51,768 nucleotides of DNA from Burkholderiales bacterium (GTDB taxonomy: Bacteria > Pseudomonadota > Gammaproteobacteria > Burkholderiales > SG8-41), in the NCBI GenBank assembly GCA_030683105.1, contig JAUXMZ010000077.1:1-51768 (forward strand), in the 5' to 3' direction. The notes beneath the pieces were generated by a model that did not search any database, was not told where the DNA came from, and saw only the letters and a program-made list of their open reading frames with translations. This document shows, piece after piece, positions 49,643 through 51,768 of this stretch (its first letter is position 1; every line of letters begins with the position of its first letter). The translations under genes and the position numbers were made by a program.

Positions 49643-49733
49643 GAACATTGAACATTGAACATTGAACCTGGAACATTGAACATTGAACTTGGAACCTGGA
49701 ACATTGAACCTTAAACCCGGAACCTTGAACCTG
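49643..49733. repeat. Heptamer array with GAACATT/GAACCTG units
   Basis: Thirteen 7-base units in phase, mostly GAACATT, GAACCTG and GAACCTT. Twelve keep the GAAC core; one has AAAC (49713). It fills the gap between the TctC stop and the GMC oxidoreductase start, ending 13 bases before the latter. The array at 43832 carries the same GAAC core on the opposite strand. Confidence 0.93.
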
Positions 49734-49746
49734 GATCGCGACAGCG

Positions 49747-51360
49747 ATGCGTAACATCGGACCCTACGATTACGTGATCATCGGCGCCGGCACCGCCGGT
49801 TGCGTGCTGGCGAACCGCCTGTCCGCGGATCCGGAGGTCACGGTGCTGCTGCTCGAAGCCGGCGGCAAGGATGACTGGATCTGGATCCACATTCCAGTCG
49901 GTTATCTTTACTGCATAGGCAATCCACGCACCGACTGGTGTTACCAGACCGAGCCTGACCCGGGACTCAACGGCCGCACCATAAACTATCCGCGTGGACG
50001 CGTGCTTGGCGGTTCCTCCTCGATCAACGCCATGCTTTGTCTGCGCGGCCAGGCGCGCGATTACGACGAATGGGCGCAGGCGACTGGCGATCCGGGGTGG
50101 TCTTGGCAAAATGTGCTGCCGGTCTTCATGAAGACCGAGGACCATTGGCGGGGCGCGGACGAAAAACACGGCACCGGCGGCGAATGGCACGTCGAACCGG
50201 CGCGCCTGCGCTGGGAGATCCTCGAAGCGTTTCGCGATGCCGCAGCGGAGATCGGCATTGCCCAGATCGACGATTTCAACCGCGGCGATAACGAGGGTGT
50301 GTCGCGCTTCGAGGTGAATCAACAGCGCGGCGTGCGCCGGAGCGCGGCCAAAGCCTTTTTGCGACCCGCGATGAAGCGGCCCAATCTCACCGTGATCACC
50401 GGCGCGCTGGTGAAAAAACTGCGCATGGACGGCCGGCGCGTGCTCGGCGTCGAGTTCGAGCGGGACAACGAGCCCATGTTCGCCACGGCACAACGCGAGA
50501 CCATCCTCTCGGCTGGCGCGATCGGCAGCCCGCAGATCCTGCAACTCTCCGGCATCGGCCCGGGCGCACTGCTGCAACAGCACGGCATACCCGTCGTGCA
50601 CGAGTTGCCGGTCGGCGAAAATCTGCAGGACCACCTGCAACTGCGGATGGCGTTCAAGGTTCAGCACGCGCTGACGCTCAACACGATGCTGAGATCGTGG
50701 CGGGCCAAGATCAAAATGGGCCTCGAATACGCGTTGTTCCGCAGCGGGCCCATGACCATGGCGCCGTCGCAACTGGGCGCATTCGTGAAATCGGACCCGG
50801 CGCAGGCCACTGCCAATCTCGAATACCACGTGCAGCCGATATCGCTCGACAAGTTCGGCGACCCGCCGCACGCGTTTCCCGCGTTCACCGCCAGCGCCTG
50901 CAATCTTCGGCCGACTTCGCGCGGCCATGTGCGCATCATCTCGCCCGATCCGCGCGCCTATCCGGCCATCCAGTGCAATTACCTGTCCACGGCCGAGGAC
51001 CGCAAAGTTGCCGCCGACGCGCTCAGGCTGACGCGGCGCATCGTCACCGGCACCCGCGCGATGAAAAAATACCAGCCCGAGGAATTCTCGCCGGGCCCGG
51101 CATTCCAGAGTGAGGAAGAACTGGTCACGGCCGCGGGCAACGTCGGCACCACGATTTTCCATCCGGTCGGCACTTGCAAGATGGGGCGCGAGCATGACGC
51201 AACAGCGGTGGTGGACACAAAATTCCGCGTGCGCGGCATCGGGCATTTGCGCGTGATCGACGCCTCCATCATGCCCACGATCACTTCCGGCAACACCAAC
51301 ACGCCGACGGTGATGATCGCGGAACGGGCCAGCGCGATCCTGCGCGCTGATCGGCGTTAG
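49747..51360 (+). CDS. GMC-family oxidoreductase (choline/alcohol dehydrogenase type)
   Basis: A 537-residue FAD flavoenzyme. The FAD-binding Rossmann motif is YVIIGAGTAGCVLANRLS with LLLEAGG; GMC signature 1 is GRVLGGSSSINAMLCLRGQ, signature 2 is GAIGSPQILQLSGIG; the catalytic His is in FHPVGTCKMG and the second active-site residue in TITSGNTNTPTVMIAERAS. It oxidises primary or secondary alcohols and feeds electrons to an acceptor; the substrate is not apparent. No signal peptide or membrane anchor. The ATG follows a heptamer array after 13 bases without a clear ribosome site, which is unusual. Confidence 0.95.
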   Translation: MRNIGPYDYVIIGAGTAGCVLANRLSADPEVTVLLLEAGGKDDWIWIHIPVGYLYCIGNPRTDWCYQTEPDPGLNGRTINYPRGRVLGGSSSINAMLCLRGQARDYDEWAQATGDPGWSWQNVLPVFMKTEDHWRGADEKHGTGGEWHVEPARLRWEILEAFRDAAAEIGIAQIDDFNRGDNEGVSRFEVNQQRGVRRSAAKAFLRPAMKRPNLTVITGALVKKLRMDGRRVLGVEFERDNEPMFATAQRETILSAGAIGSPQILQLSGIGPGALLQQHGIPVVHELPVGENLQDHLQLRMAFKVQHALTLNTMLRSWRAKIKMGLEYALFRSGPMTMAPSQLGAFVKSDPAQATANLEYHVQPISLDKFGDPPHAFPAFTASACNLRPTSRGHVRIISPDPRAYPAIQCNYLSTAEDRKVAADALRLTRRIVTGTRAMKKYQPEEFSPGPAFQSEEELVTAAGNVGTTIFHPVGTCKMGREHDATAVVDTKFRVRGIGHLRVIDASIMPTITSGNTNTPTVMIAERASAILRADRR

Positions 51361-51448
51361 GGCGCGAAAGCAATATAAGTATATGAATATAATACATATT
51401 ATAGGCGATTTAGGTTGGCGTTGAATCTAGTCCGCAACGTTGAATAGG

Positions 51449-51632
51449 GTGCGCCTTAAGGCCGCACGCGTGTGAGGCTGACGCGCTACGGATGAATCAT
51501 TCGTAGGCCAGTGGTTCGAGCCTAGATTGGGGAGCCAATCTAGGGCGAAACTGGGTACTGATTTCGAAGGGTTTTTGTATCGAGCCGATATTACGGCGTA
51601 ATATTCAGAGCAATGTATCCGTAGGCCCCCGT
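51449..51632 (+). other. Hairpin-rich non-coding stretch, possibly a group II intron 5' end
   Basis: Starting with GTGCGCC, the classic 5' sequence of group II introns, this stretch holds an imperfect stem GTGCG/CGCAC at 51449-51467, CTACG/CGTAG-based pairing at 51486-51506, and a perfect 10-base stem CCTAGATTGG/CCAATCTAGG at 51521-51544 with a GGAG loop, followed by GCGAAAC. No protein frame. It could be the start of an intron that an IS has interrupted at about 51635, or another structured mobile-element RNA. Confidence 0.35.
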
Positions 51633-51634
51633 AA

Positions 51635-51768
51635 TGGAATGGACGCCCACTTCCTAAAACGGCATCTGAGTGCCAAATTAGTGGTTCTCTTATGACTACT
51701 AAAATAGAAAGGGGCGTCCGATATGAAGATTACGATAATGGGCATTGATTTGGCAAAGGCGGTATTTC
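51635..51768 (+). mobile_element. IS110-family (IS1111-like) element, left end
   Basis: ATGGACGCCC stands at the putative left end (51635-51648) and its mirror GGGGCGTCC lies at 51711-51719, just before the transposase start. In IS1111-type elements short inverted repeats of the ATGGAC type lie a few bases inside the ends. The right end is outside the window. Confidence 0.6.
51723..51768 (+). CDS. IS110-family transposase, first 15 codons
   Basis: The reading frame MKITIMGIDLAKAVF runs off the end of the window. G-I-D-L-A-K with a following Val-Phe is the N-terminal RuvC-like catalytic Asp block of IS110-family transposases, most like the IS1111 group. AAAGGGG lies before the ATG. Only 46 bases are present, so subgroup and integrity are not certain. 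The IS1111 group carries its guiding RNA beyond the 3' end of the gene, so it would be outside the window. Confidence 0.8.
   Translation, partial: MKITIMGIDLAKAVF

Noticed and set aside
49711-51246. 511-codon minus-strand frame over the GMC oxidoreductase gene
   Set aside because: The plus strand holds an intact GMC enzyme with both signatures.
51480-51545. tRNA-like stretch with GGTTCGAGCC
   Set aside because: The T-arm cannot pair over 5 bases, the anticodon loop lacks U33 and no acceptor stem closes it.
51635-51722. IS110 guiding RNA directly upstream of the transposase
   Set aside because: The start sequence and short leader fit the IS1111 group, which carries its RNA after the gene; the 74-base leader is also too short.

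Overview
The window reads as chromosomal DNA of a GC-rich betaproteobacterium, most likely an environmental member of Burkholderiales or a relative. The main reason is the number of tripartite-tricarboxylate substrate-binding proteins (TctC/Bug family). Seven are intact, one is frameshifted and one is an internally deleted remnant, and no TctA/TctB membrane genes are present. Supporting signs are the NsrR/quinol nitric oxide reductase pair and the CbpA/CbpM pair. Both ends look like mobile-element sequence: a group II intron 3' end on the left, and the first codons of an IS110-family transposase on the right, preceded by a hairpin-rich stretch. The sequence may therefore be a contig that ends at repeats (inference).

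Layout. 1-3.5 kb: intron end, a two-domain universal stress protein, palindromic repeats, and a minus-strand group (His-rich secreted protein, HupE/UreJ-type membrane protein, membrane-anchored protein) that looks metal-related. 3.6-13.1 kb: catabolic genes (aminotransferase, amidase, TctC, broken TctC, O-methyltransferase, acetamidase/formamidase, DUF3617 protein, split XdhC pair, amidohydrolase). 13.1-16.4 kb: nitric oxide module (DUF2249, qNOR with a terminator, NsrR with a clear operator). 16.5-24.1 kb: DUF1993, two TctC, hydroxyacid dehydrogenase, YciI, HpcH/HpaI aldolase, O-methyltransferase, MFS transporter. 24.2-27.3 kb: a Spy/CpxP-like periplasmic protein divergent from a response regulator and sensor kinase. 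27.3-29.4 kb: two toxin-antitoxin-like pairs. 29.6-31.6 kb: glutathione transferase, CbpA, CbpM. 31.7-51.4 kb: further TctC genes beside catabolic enzymes (MmgE/PrpD, carboxymuconolactone decarboxylase family, FMN hydroxyacid dehydrogenase, alpha/beta hydrolase, enolase superfamily, glutathione transferase, GMC oxidoreductase), transporters and small proteins.

How the parts work together. Most of the window looks like scavenging of organic acids, amides and hydroxyacids: an exported binding protein sits next to one or two enzymes, with each locus probably handling a different compound. Separate stress modules cover nitric oxide, envelope/metal stress and protein folding. Intergenic spaces carry several repeat families, including heptamer arrays just upstream of three genes and two long inverted repeats built from the unit GCCGATGAAC.

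The observations I consider most worth follow-up are: (1) methionine/glycine-rich GPGMM repeats shared by the periplasmic Spy-like protein and the sensor loop of the adjacent kinase; (2) a ribbon-helix-helix plus nucleotidyltransferase pair with its own inverted-repeat operator, next to a MazEF-like pair; (3) the heptamer arrays; (4) the hairpin cluster and IS left end at the right edge. All functional calls come from reading the sequence, and no database search was run.
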